From Anthopleura xanthogrammica (taxonomy: Eukaryota > Cnidaria > Anthozoa > Actiniaria > Actiniidae): a stretch of 64,000 nucleotides of DNA. A program made the translations under genes and the position numbers. Positions 25,301-35,165 of this stretch are shown piece by piece. The DNA lies in the NCBI GenBank assembly GCA_964019055.1, contig OZ025208.1:14948097-15012096 (forward strand). Direction: 5' to 3'. The notes under the pieces were generated by a model. It was not told where the DNA came from, did no database searches, and was given only the letters and a program-made list of their open reading frames with translations. How positions within the stretch are numbered: position 1 is the first letter of the stretch; every line of letters begins with the position of its first letter.

Positions 25301-25602
25301 GTCGTGAACGCATCCACAGGGTTTACAGTCAAGCCGCTCAAGTCTCCAAGGTCTGATAACCGATTCTGTGATTGCTGTTTCTTAAGCCGTAGAAAAGTTC
25401 TGAGCTTCTTTAGTCTTTTTTTTTCTTCCTTGATGTAGTTTCGTAAAGCCTTATCGAGGGACTGTTCAACTTGGTAATGCTCCGAAAGTTGGGAAGTTGA
25501 GGTAAACACCTCGGGAAGAACAGGTTGAAAAAAGGTTAAAAAAATCAAAGAGATAGCAAGCAAACTAGTAAAGACAGCCATCTTCATCACTGACGTTCTC
25601 AT
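16379..25602 (-). CDS. P4HA: Divergent prolyl 4-hydroxylase alpha subunit, complete
   Basis: Second P4HA gene, convergent with the first. Coding exons in reading order: 25602-25233, 21216-20732, 20158-20107, 19619-19291, 18863-18793, 18485-18386, 18272-18219, 17913-17848, 17331-17263, 16988-16892 and 16449-16379; all are GT-AG and in phase, 587 residues. The start at 25602 precedes a hydrophobic signal (MAVFTSLLAISLIFLTFF begins 7 codons later; ATG at 25581 is an alternative). Catalytic residues are kept: H482-x-D484 (EPHVD), H553 (LHAGCPVLL) and K563. Exon sizes 52, 71, 100, 54, 69, 97 and 71 repeat those of the left gene, so the two are paralogues. Differences: exons 4 and 5 are fused, exon 2 has an extra region of about 45-50 residues before the TPR-like part, an acidic DDDDDEDE run precedes the catalytic domain, and only one exon-6 version is seen (LLRAGVNN...ADYRISKN). 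Confidence 0.93.
16678..16867. mobile_element. Fold-back MITE family C, copy 2
   Basis: Matches the copy at 11916-12108 (TTTAGCTTGGGTTGTATAAT ... AAAACATATTTCTCAAGCTA) but is more diverged. It ends about 25 bp from exon 11 of the minus-strand P4HA gene. Confidence 0.85.
17072..17204. mobile_element. Fold-back MITE family B, copy 2
   Basis: Arms AGGTTGAGGAAAAGACTGGG / CTCGATCCAGTTTTTTTTCC around CCAAGATGGCG. It lies in an intron of the minus-strand P4HA gene. Confidence 0.85.
18003..18136. mobile_element. Fold-back MITE family A, copy 2
   Basis: 134-bp inverted repeat, ends TAGATCCCTTGCAGCACG and GTGCTGAAGAGGGTCTA. It lies in the intron between exons 8 and 9 of the minus-strand P4HA gene. 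Confidence 0.9.
19062..19256. mobile_element. Fold-back MITE family C, copy 3
   Basis: Inverted repeat with GCTAGCTTGGGCGTAAT / ACTACGCTCAAGCTAAAC and inner arms GTGTCATTCCCTTGAG / CTCAAGGGAATGACAC. It ends about 35 bp from the donor site of the fused exon 4/5. Confidence 0.88.
19879..20016. mobile_element. Fold-back MITE family A, copy 3
   Basis: 138-bp copy with ends TAGACCCCTTTCACG / GTACTGCAAGGGGTCTA. It lies in the intron after the 52-bp exon. Confidence 0.9.
20315..20582. mobile_element. Fold-back MITE family F, copy 1
   Basis: Ends GGACTAGTTCGACGATACGG and CCGTATCGTCGAAGAATTC are inverted. The interior has GCAAGGCATTATGG and GCAAAGATGGCGGATA. A related copy with a longer interior lies at 45496-45840. 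Confidence 0.8.
22368..22618. mobile_element. Fold-back MITE family D, copy 1
   Basis: AAGGCGGAATTACACGGAGC ... TGTATAATCGCGCCTTA, with CAACTTGTCTCGCAACA inside. It lies in the long first intron (21217-25232) of the minus-strand P4HA gene. Confidence 0.85.
23572..23840. mobile_element. Fold-back MITE family D, copy 2
   Basis: TATGGCGCGATTACACGAAG ... GTGTAATCGCGCCTTAA with the same internal CTTGTCTCGCAACG words. The open frames over it are repeat-derived. Confidence 0.85.
24797..24930. mobile_element. Fold-back MITE family A, copy 4
   Basis: 134-bp copy: CAGACCCCTCGCAGCACATC ... GTGCTGCAAGTGGTCTA. It lies about 300 bp downstream of exon 1 of the minus-strand P4HA gene. Confidence 0.88.
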
Positions 25603-27600
25603 GGACGATGACTGGAAGACGATCGACAGCAAAATTATTGATCAGGGTCAAGTGAGAGATTGAGTTAGACATGCCAGACCCCCACTTCCGATTTGGATTT
25701 GCTTGAAGATCGGATGTAGAAGCAGGGACTCGGATACACAAGTTTGGTGGGAGTTTTGGCCTCAAGATGGTTTACAGCCGTTTTCAAAATCGAGAATAAT
25801 AAACTGGCTTTTGTTGGACGTTAACCAAAAATGAATAAAAATGGACCTGTTTTTGATTGACAGCAACTAAAACTTGATCTCGTTGGTTCCTTTGGAATGA
25901 AAACGGCTGTCACTGCACTGTTAGCCAGTGCTGAGTGAGAACTTGGTAAACTATCAATTTTAAGTCCCTTTATTTGCATACAAGCTGAAAACTATCTCAA
26001 AATTTGAAGGAAAAATGCTGCAAACCCCAAGCCTTTCGTCACCACTCCTCAGGACGTATCCAGAATTTCTAGCCCCCTTAAGGTTTCTCCGTACACAATG
26101 AAACAGTCTCTATATAGATGGGTTATCGCATGAGTGGAAAACATACGGTACTGACTGACAGCACGTACACGGTACGACATGCCTTAACATTAAAATGGCT
26201 TCCCATTGTCTTATCGTAATTTATCCAATCACAACGCATACCGCTTCAGTTTTCTTCTGTGTTTCGTCCGTTGTCAGCCTTTCAACAGCTTATGGAACAG
26301 TATTTCCTGCTTTGGGAGAGACAATTCAAGTATACCAGGGGATCTCGTCATGGTTACCATGGTTACCTACTGGGATATACCTTGGTTAACCTCACGACCG
26401 GGATACTCAGCGGGAATGCTGATTAATAATTGTTATTTTTGGGTCTGAATGGCTGTATTCTGTTTTGAATCAATACAGATACTCTTCAACGATGTGTACA
26501 CTTCTAATTCTAGAACAAATCTATGTTAGGAATGTAGGGATGTGTGTTTGTCCTCTGATATTTTAACAGACTTATTTCCTTTCTCATGACTGGTTTTGAC
26601 CGCGTTCACCCATACGTCCACCGACTGTTAATTCATCTCAATTCAATTTCCTAAAAGATTGAGTAAATGAAGACGATTTCGTGCGCGTGACTTATAGAAC
26701 TTGCGTGACGTGACGCAACATGACGTGACATTTGTCCATGCATCCTGAATCAATACAAAACAAAACAATATTCTTTATTTACCCTGCAATCATGAATCAT
26801 ATGCAGCAAGAATATAACTACTTACTATTTACACTTACGACTTAAAATATAACAATTGAAAGAGGAGGGAAATACATCATAGCGAACTTTCAGTCAACTG
26901 CCATCCCAGCGCGAGCAATATTGACAAAGGATTTGAGGCGCGCAGGACACTTCGACAAACGAAGGCGTGATATGTTGGTCCTGTTTACAAGGTTTCGTGG
27001 TATGATGCCTCTCCAAAACAAGTTAAATTCCACCACAAGTCAAGCTTCACACATCTCTAAACTAATATATGTGTATTTTTATGTTTTATTGCTTTGGTAA
27101 ATTATTTCTATGTAACTAATGGGCCCATAGTAATTGGCAAAAGCTGTTGTAGTGTCCCCGCCTGGCATGGCATCATCATTGCTGGTCCTGATACTTACGA
27201 CCAACGCACTCTTAAACAATTATGTATCCACTAAAACCTCAATACAGTGATGTCAGTTTTCCATTAAAAGATTAAAAGATTAATAAAACTGCCGAACGGC
27301 TCATCGTCAGTGTTACCCTGAAGCAAGCAGTTAAACGCTATCGGCAATAACAGTCTTGATAATATTCTACTTTGGTCCAGGCGCTGTCTGGGTACTTAAT
27401 TCTGGTATTTATCGCTATTAAATTCGAATTCCATTGATCTACGCTCGAAGCAACAATATCTGATGACCAGTACGCCTCTTGAACATCTCAGCCATTTATT
27501 ACTTTTGCGCATGCTCGTGTTTCGACACTAGAACGTTCTATTTATTATTCATGCCTTGTTTACTCAGAGAGAGGACTAACGTCCCTATTCGTCGTTCCAT
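25603..27600. other. Upstream region of the minus-strand P4HA gene; no gene seen
   Basis: This region probably contains the promoter and 5' UTR of the minus-strand P4HA gene near its left end. I see no convincing exon, RNA gene or repeat family in the rest. Confidence 0.45.
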
Positions 27601-27735
27601 GGTTGAGGAAAAAACTGGGTCGAGTCGGTATTACAGTGCATTGTGGGACTGTTTTAGGGGACGAAATAAACGCCATCTTGGAAATATATCCCCTAAAACA
27701 GTCCCACAATGCACTGAAATGCCAACTCTTAACAG
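27601..27735. mobile_element. Fold-back MITE family B, copy 3
   Basis: GGTTGAGGAAAAAACTGGGT CGAGT at the left and GCACTGAAATGCCAACTC at the right. The inner arms TGTGGGACTGTTTTAGGGGA / TCCCCTAAAACAGTCCCACA are perfect. Confidence 0.85.
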
Positions 27736-28464
27736 CTAATACGGTGTACCAAAGTGTTTAGGAGAGTGCATAGCAAGAAAAAAATCAACAAATTATCTCG
27801 TACTTGAGTTAATGCGCGCTATTTTTTATATTGCGCACATTAGATCAATGACCTCAGTCTGATGGAACATTTATTGAGCATTAGCTTCTGGTTTTAAGGA
27901 GAACGCCAATACTGCAACAGTTAGGTAGCCCACCGAGTAAACTAAAGATTGGAAAGCAAAGAGAATAACAATAAAATAACTTAGAGTTGTTTTTTAAGTC
28001 TTTTGATCAGTAACGATTTGGAGTTCCTGTGGTTTTAGGAATGCGGAAGGACTGTGCATACACAGGTAGCCCACAGCTCTAAATGTCTAGCATGAAGCCA
28101 CATTTGAAAAAAAAATTAATTTACACAATCTTCTTTATTTTATTCCCTCGTCTCAACCATCAACTGGTATAACACAACGGCTCCTATAAAAGCAATAATT
28201 GATAATGTTTACAATTTGACCATAACTTTCTTGATCGATATTTCAAATAAACTATTTATTTAATTTCCCCATGTTTCCGAATCAAATTCACTCTATAGAG
28301 TTCAATTGATGTTTTGGCGGGAAAGCAGACGCGTCCGCACCACAAACCTATTCGCCGAACATCAACTAATCTTTCCCGCCTTTTTCCACACACGCGTCTT
28401 ATTACCACAGGATTCCCAAAATACAGAGTAACGAATACTCTTTCGTCTGGAGGTGACTTGATTG

Positions 28465-28900
28465 TGTCTGGCCTTTTGAGGTAATGTCCGGCCTTTTTAA
28501 CCCCACATTCGAGGGAATTGTGTATTATATTTGTAATTCTTTTCAATGGGAAAAACTATAAATCATTCAAATAATCCACGATCTACGTGCCGTTAGACGA
28601 ACATGACGTAGTTTGGTGTACGGTGCATAAATACTGATATAACACAGTAATGAACTGACCTTTAACTACACAACTCGTCTGAGTGTGGTTGAAATATCAT
28701 TACACAAGATCAGAGACCAAATTAAATTGATAAATTTATCAGGTGTTCCAATAAATCGATGAGAAATGATAAATCATTCGACTCGGACCACGTGCCAGCA
28801 TTTGACAGGGTTTCCAAGCCACCGGCTGAACTTTATTGTGTTTTTGGAAAGGGCAGCCAATATATACTCAGGTTATAAATAGAGAAGAGTTGGAGACCAA
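28465..28900 (+). repeat. Direct repeat unit 1, with CCAAT and TATA words
   Basis: About 430 bp repeated at 29536-30000. Shared words include CTGGCCTTTTGAGGT, CATGACGTAGTTTGGTGTAC, GGTGCATAAATACTGATATA and CACGTGCCAGCATTTGACAG. It ends in AGCCAATATATACTCAGG followed by TATAAATA at 28874-28881, like a core promoter. No convincing coding exon follows. Confidence 0.85.
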
Positions 28901-29535
28901 CTTGTTATTGTATTTTATTGTGTTTTGTTTTTAGGATGAGAATTAAAGGAGTCAGAAAATAGGGAGACAAGAAAGACAGTTTGGAAAAGATTTGAAAGGA
29001 TGGATACTTGGAAAAAGATGGCGCAGTAGGAAGTGCTACTTGCAGACTGGCAAAGGAGTACTTGATGACGACAAGCCGTGTTTCTAGTGGCAATGTAGGC
29101 ACTAGCACATAACTAAAAGGAGTTGAAGAAATACTCGTAAATAATAAGCGGTATTTGCAGTACAATTATGACCAGGTGATGCATGCATGATCTTCATAAA
29201 GGTAAATAATAATAACCGGCATCCTTTTCGGTCTTTCTCCGAATTTCTCCAATTTTGTCTATATTCCTCGAAATTTTTAAGTACATTTCTACAATTATGC
29301 ATCCAAGTTAGTTTAATATTTGAAATAAAGTTAAACTTTTCAAACAACCATATGAAAATAGGAGCTCACAAAAAATCTGAGGTCAATTTTTATTGTAGAA
29401 ATGTTTTGAAATTCCTTCAATTTAATTTGCTTGTATTTCTTGAATTTTCTAAATTTATATGTAAATAAATATTTATTCATGTATGCAACGTAACAAAGCT
29501 GATACTAAATTCCTTGAGGAAAGCCTTTTCTGATC

Positions 29536-30000
29536 GTGGCTGGCCTTTTGAGGTGCTGTCCTTTTTTAACCTCACGTACCAGGGACCGAATTGCTTATCT
29601 ATTTCTCTATAATGTTTATTTTACTTCTAATTCCTTTCATTAGGAGAAACTATAAATCATTCAAGTAATCCACAATCTACGTGCAAGCTCAGGTAGAAGA
29701 ACATGACGTAGTTTGGTGTACGGTGCATAAATACTGATATAACACAGTAATGAACTGACCTTTAACTACACGACTCATCTGAGTGTGGTTGAAATATCAT
29801 TACACAAGATCAGAGACCAAATTAAATTGATAAATTTATCAGGTGTTCCAAATAATCCACGAGAAATGATAAATCACTCGCCTGACCACGTGCCAGCATT
29901 TGACAGGGTTTCCAAGCCACCGGCTGAACTTTATTGTGTTTTTGGAAAGGGCAGCCAATATATATACTCAGGTTATAAATAAAGAAGAGTTGGAGACATT
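29536..30000 (+). repeat. Direct repeat unit 2, with CCAAT and TATA words
   Basis: Second copy of the unit at 28465-28900. CCAAT lies at 29954-29958 and TATAAATA at 29974-29981. The sequence diverges after GAAGAGTTGGAGAC, as expected if similarity ends just downstream of a start site. Confidence 0.85.
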
Positions 30001-30194
30001 TGAAAATGCTTGATAAACTGAATGGAATCAGTTTGAGGTACATGAGTTTGTCTTTTTTTTTTTATAAGACTTGAACATATAATGTGAATATATATAATTT
30101 TTGATTTTTTTCCTTCTTCCGTAAAAAGCAAAGTATGTGAGTTGAGAATTGTACGCATATCAATGAATACCTATATTTCTCTATTTCAAAAATT

Positions 30195-30246
30195 TGATAT
30201 TTTCACATGTGAAGATAACATGTTATCTTCACATGTGAAAATATCA
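30195..30246. repeat. Perfect 52-bp palindrome
   Basis: Two 26-base arms meet without spacer at 30220/30221. The left arm begins TGATATTTTCACATGTGAAG and the right arm is its exact complement. Confidence 0.95.
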
Positions 30247-30308
30247 TCACTATGGTAACATACTAGAAAAAGCTCGAAAAAGCTTTCTTTTCTTTTTCAT
30301 TGATAATT

Positions 30309-30422
30309 ATATAATAAACAGAATATTACATGGGCGCTTGGAAATACGAATTTTATCTTCTCGTGTTGAACGCTCGAAGATAAAATTCGTATCTCCGCTC
30401 ACCCATATAATATCCTCTATAT
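30309..30422. mobile_element. Fold-back MITE family E, copy 2
   Basis: ATTACATGGGCGCTTGGAAA, TACGAATTTTATCTTC and GAAGATAAAATTCGTATCTC match the copy at 14224-14348. Confidence 0.87.
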
Positions 30423-31478
30423 CTACTACATTTTTTGTTGCCATATATCAAACGTCATATTTTCCCCTTAAATTCAAAAACGACCAACACTGAGCCGAAC
30501 AAACTTACAATAATGAATGAATGATGAGTATAAAAAGTCAAGCAAAACTGCCATTCAGTAATCTTTAAAAATAAAATTCAAAATTAAGGTTATTAATTGA
30601 AGAGAAATCAAGGTATTCGTTGAATGCAAAGCTAGATGTCTCCATACATTATCAACATAAAAGTCAACATGTGAGTTGAGTTGTATGCATAGAATATATA
30701 ATGTAGTGGTACACTGTAGTGTGTGTCAGTGACAGTGGGCCAAATTGGAAACCAGTATTCATTTGCTGAATTTCTATCCCACTATAAAAAAAGTGATTTA
30801 TTTGTTCATTTATGATGCTTTGCATTGCATATCATTTCTTCTTGGTTTGCATTGAGAACTATATCACGTGTCACTACAAATGCATTATGGGTAACATAGC
30901 CACTAAACTGAAAACCACAACTGATAGTCACATCAGTGAAGAAAATGAGAGACAAGGAACGCGGATAGAAGTATTTTTACGTATATTACCGACATGAGTT
31001 ATTCATTTTTTCGTTGATCCTCATCTTGACTTAAAAGGATGGGTTTCAGGCAACTGAGACATTTCACTGTTAAATTTAAGTTTATCCTCAGTTAATTTTT
31101 TAAAAAATTTGAATATAATTTTGATATACTGTTTTCAATGTCTCTGTAAGGCTACTTGAATCAACTGGCGAAATATTTCAATTAACACAAGAACAATTAC
31201 TCAGTGATAATTATCTTTCCAACTCTTGACAAACCTTGTATCAAAGTTTCCCATTCAAGTTACTGCTATGCGATGGCTCAGCACCAAAGACAGAATTTTA
31301 GCTTCAACTTGAACTTGAATAAAGAAAGTTCTATTGATATAACTGACTCGTTATATTGTAAGTTTTACTTCAAGTTCAACAGTAAGCTAAAATGTTCAGG
31401 CCTTCGTCTTCACAGCTTATCATAATGAAGCTTCGACAGTGTCGAAGCGAAATCGAACTTTGAAATGGGGCGGGCTAA

Positions 31479-31652
31479 AATTCCCCTTATTGCGTCTTAA
31501 TACCACTACCACCAGAACTCTCTTCGAATTCTTATTCAAATGTTTTAACTCCTTTGGGAGTCGCAAGACAATAGCATTTAATTAGGCCAACAAAAGGAAC
31601 TATGAAAAGGACTCTGGTAGTAGTGGTATCAAGAGTAATAAGGGGAATCGAG
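31479..31652. mobile_element. Inverted-repeat element
   Basis: Arms TTCCCCTTATTGCGTCTTAA / AAGAGTAATAAGGGGAA and TACCACTACCACCAGA / CTCTGGTAGTAGTGGTA. It lies just beyond the 3' end of the bHLH gene at 31.8-33.9 kb. Only one copy is seen in this window. Confidence 0.8.
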
Positions 31653-31812
31653 AATGCCATGGGACACACTGCCTTCACTTGTATTGCACACGGAATATTT
31701 ACACTATTTTGAACAACATTCACACTCAAATAGTTCTAAAGAACTTAGCTTGATAATTTTTAAGCCGCGAACCTCGAGTATTGGTATATTATTTTAAGTG
31801 AGATGTGATTAA

Positions 31813-33911
31813 TTAGCTGGAGTTAGTGTGTTGTGGTTTGATGCCATACGTTTCTTCAATGTTCAAAGTGTCACAAGGACTCTCTTCATCCTGCTCTGCA
31901 AGATACCACAAACCTGGAAAAAAAGATTTAAAATTAACTACAATTTGTAGCAAAACAATTAAACTATCTTCAAATTTCATCTATTTTTTGTCTTCTTTGT
32001 CTTAAAACTCTGTCTTAGTTCATTTTCCCAAGGACGATTAGATTTAAACTCCTCGAAATTTTCCAGGCGAAAAAAAGTAAAGAATCCCTTATCTCATCAA
32101 GTCCCGCTTATAGAGTCCATTATCTTATATATCCATTACAAAACTCTTGTATTCCAGCATGGCACATATAACTATATCATAAACCATCCTAGACCCTTAA
32201 GAGGTATACTCCAATTGTTTTCGAGTAAAGGAGACACTTCAAGGACTTCCGAAAAAAACACATCAACAGCTCAAAACAAAAACAGCTCAAGAATTCAAGT
32301 TTCAGAAGTAATTGTTGTAAGTGGTCTGATGGTTGCGTCAAATATGTCGCCAAAAATGCACTCTCATCACGTACACTTACCAAAGTTGCCAAAAATTTTA
32401 GCCTTCGTCCAGAAAATTTTCAATAGAGTTCATAGAAATCCCCCCAAAATTTGTTTTTGATGCGAGTTTTTTTTCAATTTGTATGACATATTTGGAAATG
32501 GATATTTCAACGCTGTATCTAATATTTTTGCCTCGGGTGATTTAGAGGTAAGGTTTCTCGTTTAAGTCATTTAACTTTGGGTCAAGTTTAAAAGAGTCTT
32601 GTGATCTATCAGTAGGTAACCGACCTACTTCAGTAATCTTCTGATCCACGGCTGCAATGATGTCTAACAACCAAGGATTATAGCTTTGCAAATAAGTACA
32701 AAAAAGATGGTCGAAAAGCTTCTCTGGAATATGCCTTGGGAGAAGTACCAGCGAATATGATTCAGAATTATCAAGATAAAAAGGTACGAGCTAAAAGTTC
32801 ACAAAAATGATCACCTGGATGCAACTAATTGTTTGCTTGTTTGCTTGAAGTAAACGTATTCAAAAAACGGAGCTTTCTTCTCAAAGATTTTTTAACACAA
32901 AGTGTGGTCACTGAGTGCAAACGAAAGTAGCACTGTTGTTGCTAATTCCAGTGAATTCTTCAATCTCCTAACTTCAAATAGTCGCTTAGGTAGCTTTAGG
33001 TAGCTTATTTCACCTCATTCATTCTCTCGATTTCTCAGTACGTTGAGTGAATACTTATTACAGGAATAAGTCGGTGCCCAAATTTTTCAATAATTTGAAT
33101 TCTCCAACACAAATTTTGAAAGCAAAGTTTTCGGTACGACCCATGTTGAGATCAAGTACTTACTCGAAAGCACCTAGAAGTGTATTGTCTACAATAAATG
33201 TTTTTTCACTATTGAGAGACAAGAAGGTAAGTTTATGTAGAATAGCCTACTCTAGACACAAGTGTCCTATTTCTCGGGATAAATACTTTGTGTCTTGTGC
33301 TTTAGACTTTAGGTACGATGTTTACTCTTACCTTGCTCTAATATAAAACTGTCTGGAGAACTTCCTGAGTCGAAATCAGTAGGAAGGCTTGAACTTCCAG
33401 CAGGCGAAGACTGTGGATCGCTGTGTTCATCATTCTTGGCTCTTAGTTTTTTGTGTTCAATTTCTTCATCATCATTTTGATCTTTTTCCAAGGAATCTTG
33501 CTGATCTACCGGCTTTCCAAGGATTCGAGAGAGTGCTCCAATGTAATGAATTGCTAGTCTTAGAGTAGCAATCTTCGAGAGTTTCTCATCACCTGGATAG
33601 TTCGTCTTGGGAATAACTTTACGTAGCTCATCGAAGCTATCGTTCAGGCTATGCATACGACTGCGTTCCCTGGCGGTTGCACACTCCCTATTGGACCGTA
33701 AATGGATGTACTTACGATGGCGAGCCGTGCTCTTGAAGCAGTAATCACACCAATCGTCTTCCTCCTCTTGAGCGGCCAATTCAGCTAATTTTGAGCGAGA
33801 TTCCAGCGACACTGGTCTCAAATGGTAGCGTTTTCGTCCGTTATTTTTGTCACTCGGGTCTAAGAATTTTTTCCCGGTTCCCTTGCCTGTTTTGGAACTC
33901 CTAGAAGCCAT
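31813..33911 (-). CDS. bHLH transcription factor, two exons
   Basis: Nuclear DNA-binding protein. Exons 33911-33332 and 31913-31813, GT-AG, junction codon G|GT, 226 residues. The bHLH domain is at about residues 73-131: basic part [18 protein letters not shown], helix 2 [18 protein letters not shown]. The ATARERxRMHxLND basic region and [11 protein letters not shown] helix place it in bHLH group A (Atonal/Twist-type, E-box binding, normally dimerising with an E protein); I cannot assign the subfamily. The N-terminus is basic. WCDYCFK lies just before the domain, and an acidic, Ser/Pro-rich region follows it. The second exon encodes only a 33-residue tail ([13 protein letters not shown]...). 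It opens away from the ATOH8-like gene 5 kb to the right. Confidence 0.92.
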
Positions 33912-34779
33912 CTTTGACCCAAGAAGTACTTCACATCGTTAAACCAGTACTTAGACCGTATCAAGCATTCTTCAGCTTGGCTAAGCTCCGCCCAAGCAAT
34001 CAGTGTTCATTAACGGGTTTCCTGCGTGTCATAACTTTGGGTCATGCTCACATCATCAATAACCAATCACAGGCTCAAGATAGCGATCCATGGCAAATGT
34101 CAACTGGTTCGTATCTCCTGCGACAATATTCTTAATGCTACGAGACAGCATCAGGTGTTGTAAGAACAACTCATTACACTCCATAACGATGAATTGTAAA
34201 CATATCTTGTTTGTTCTGGGATAACAACTCGCCGACAGGGTTGCGAGATATTTGGTAGTTCATGAGTCGGCAAATTGTGTGGCAAGACCTCTACTTAGAT
34301 CTCATCTTCCCTAACGTTTTTTCTCCTAAGTCTTGATCAAAGGATCAGATACCCGAGGTATGCACAACCTAATAAAGCCCAGAAATAAAAAAGAGGTTAT
34401 TTTTAGGCAGGTTTTGAGATATCATGCGGGGGGGTGGGTTGAGGGTAGCGATAAAAATCCAGGTCAACAAATGTTCTCACTTTTCCATCGCGTTGAGCCC
34501 CACACTCAATAAAACTGTCAAAATTCGAACAAAACGCTTCTTGGGGGAGCAAAAAAAGATTGTTTAAATAGGCTTTACACCTTGTTGACACGTCAAATTG
34601 TTCAAAGAGAAACGTACTTTGTACAATCATGGACATTTGTCTATTTGCAAATGGTTTAATTGTCATTGATAATTGTTATGATATGTCTGTCTGCATGACC
34701 ATGAAAGAATTGCCTTCAGTTGAATTTCTCTCCAGGACTTCGAACACTGTCCAGTTTTAATTGGGGTTAAACATAGCAG
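33912..34779. other. Region upstream of the minus-strand bHLH gene
   Basis: Likely holds the promoter of the minus-strand bHLH gene. I see no clear TATA word or exon. Confidence 0.4.
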
Positions 34780-35165
34780 AACAGAAACCCGCGTCGACTT
34801 AGTAGGGATCCCGATCTTGATGGCATAAATATTCCCTAAACGTCTTACAACGTCATGCAATTTGAAGAGCATTCGATCTCACTCTTTTCGGACAGGGCTT
34901 TCTTTGCGAATCAAAAACCCGCGCGTCTTAAGTAGGGAGCTCAATCTTAATAGACATATCTAGTCCCTAAACGTCTTGCAACGTCATGCAATTTGAAGAG
35001 CATTCGACCTCACTCTTTTCGGACAGGGCTTTCTTTGCACATCAAAAACCCTCGCGTCTTAAATAGGGAGCTCGATCTTATATAATAGACATAACTAGTC
35101 CGCTAAACGTCTTGCAACGTCATGCAATTTGAAGAGCACTCGACCTCTTTTCGGGCATGGTTTTC
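34780..35165 (+). repeat. Three-copy tandem repeat, about 130 bp unit
   Basis: Each copy carries CGTCTT(A/G)CAACGTCATGC, AATTTGAAGAGCA(T/C)TCGA and TTTTCGG(A/G)CA.GG. Copies begin near 34790, 34915 and 35045. It is not coding. Confidence 0.88.
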
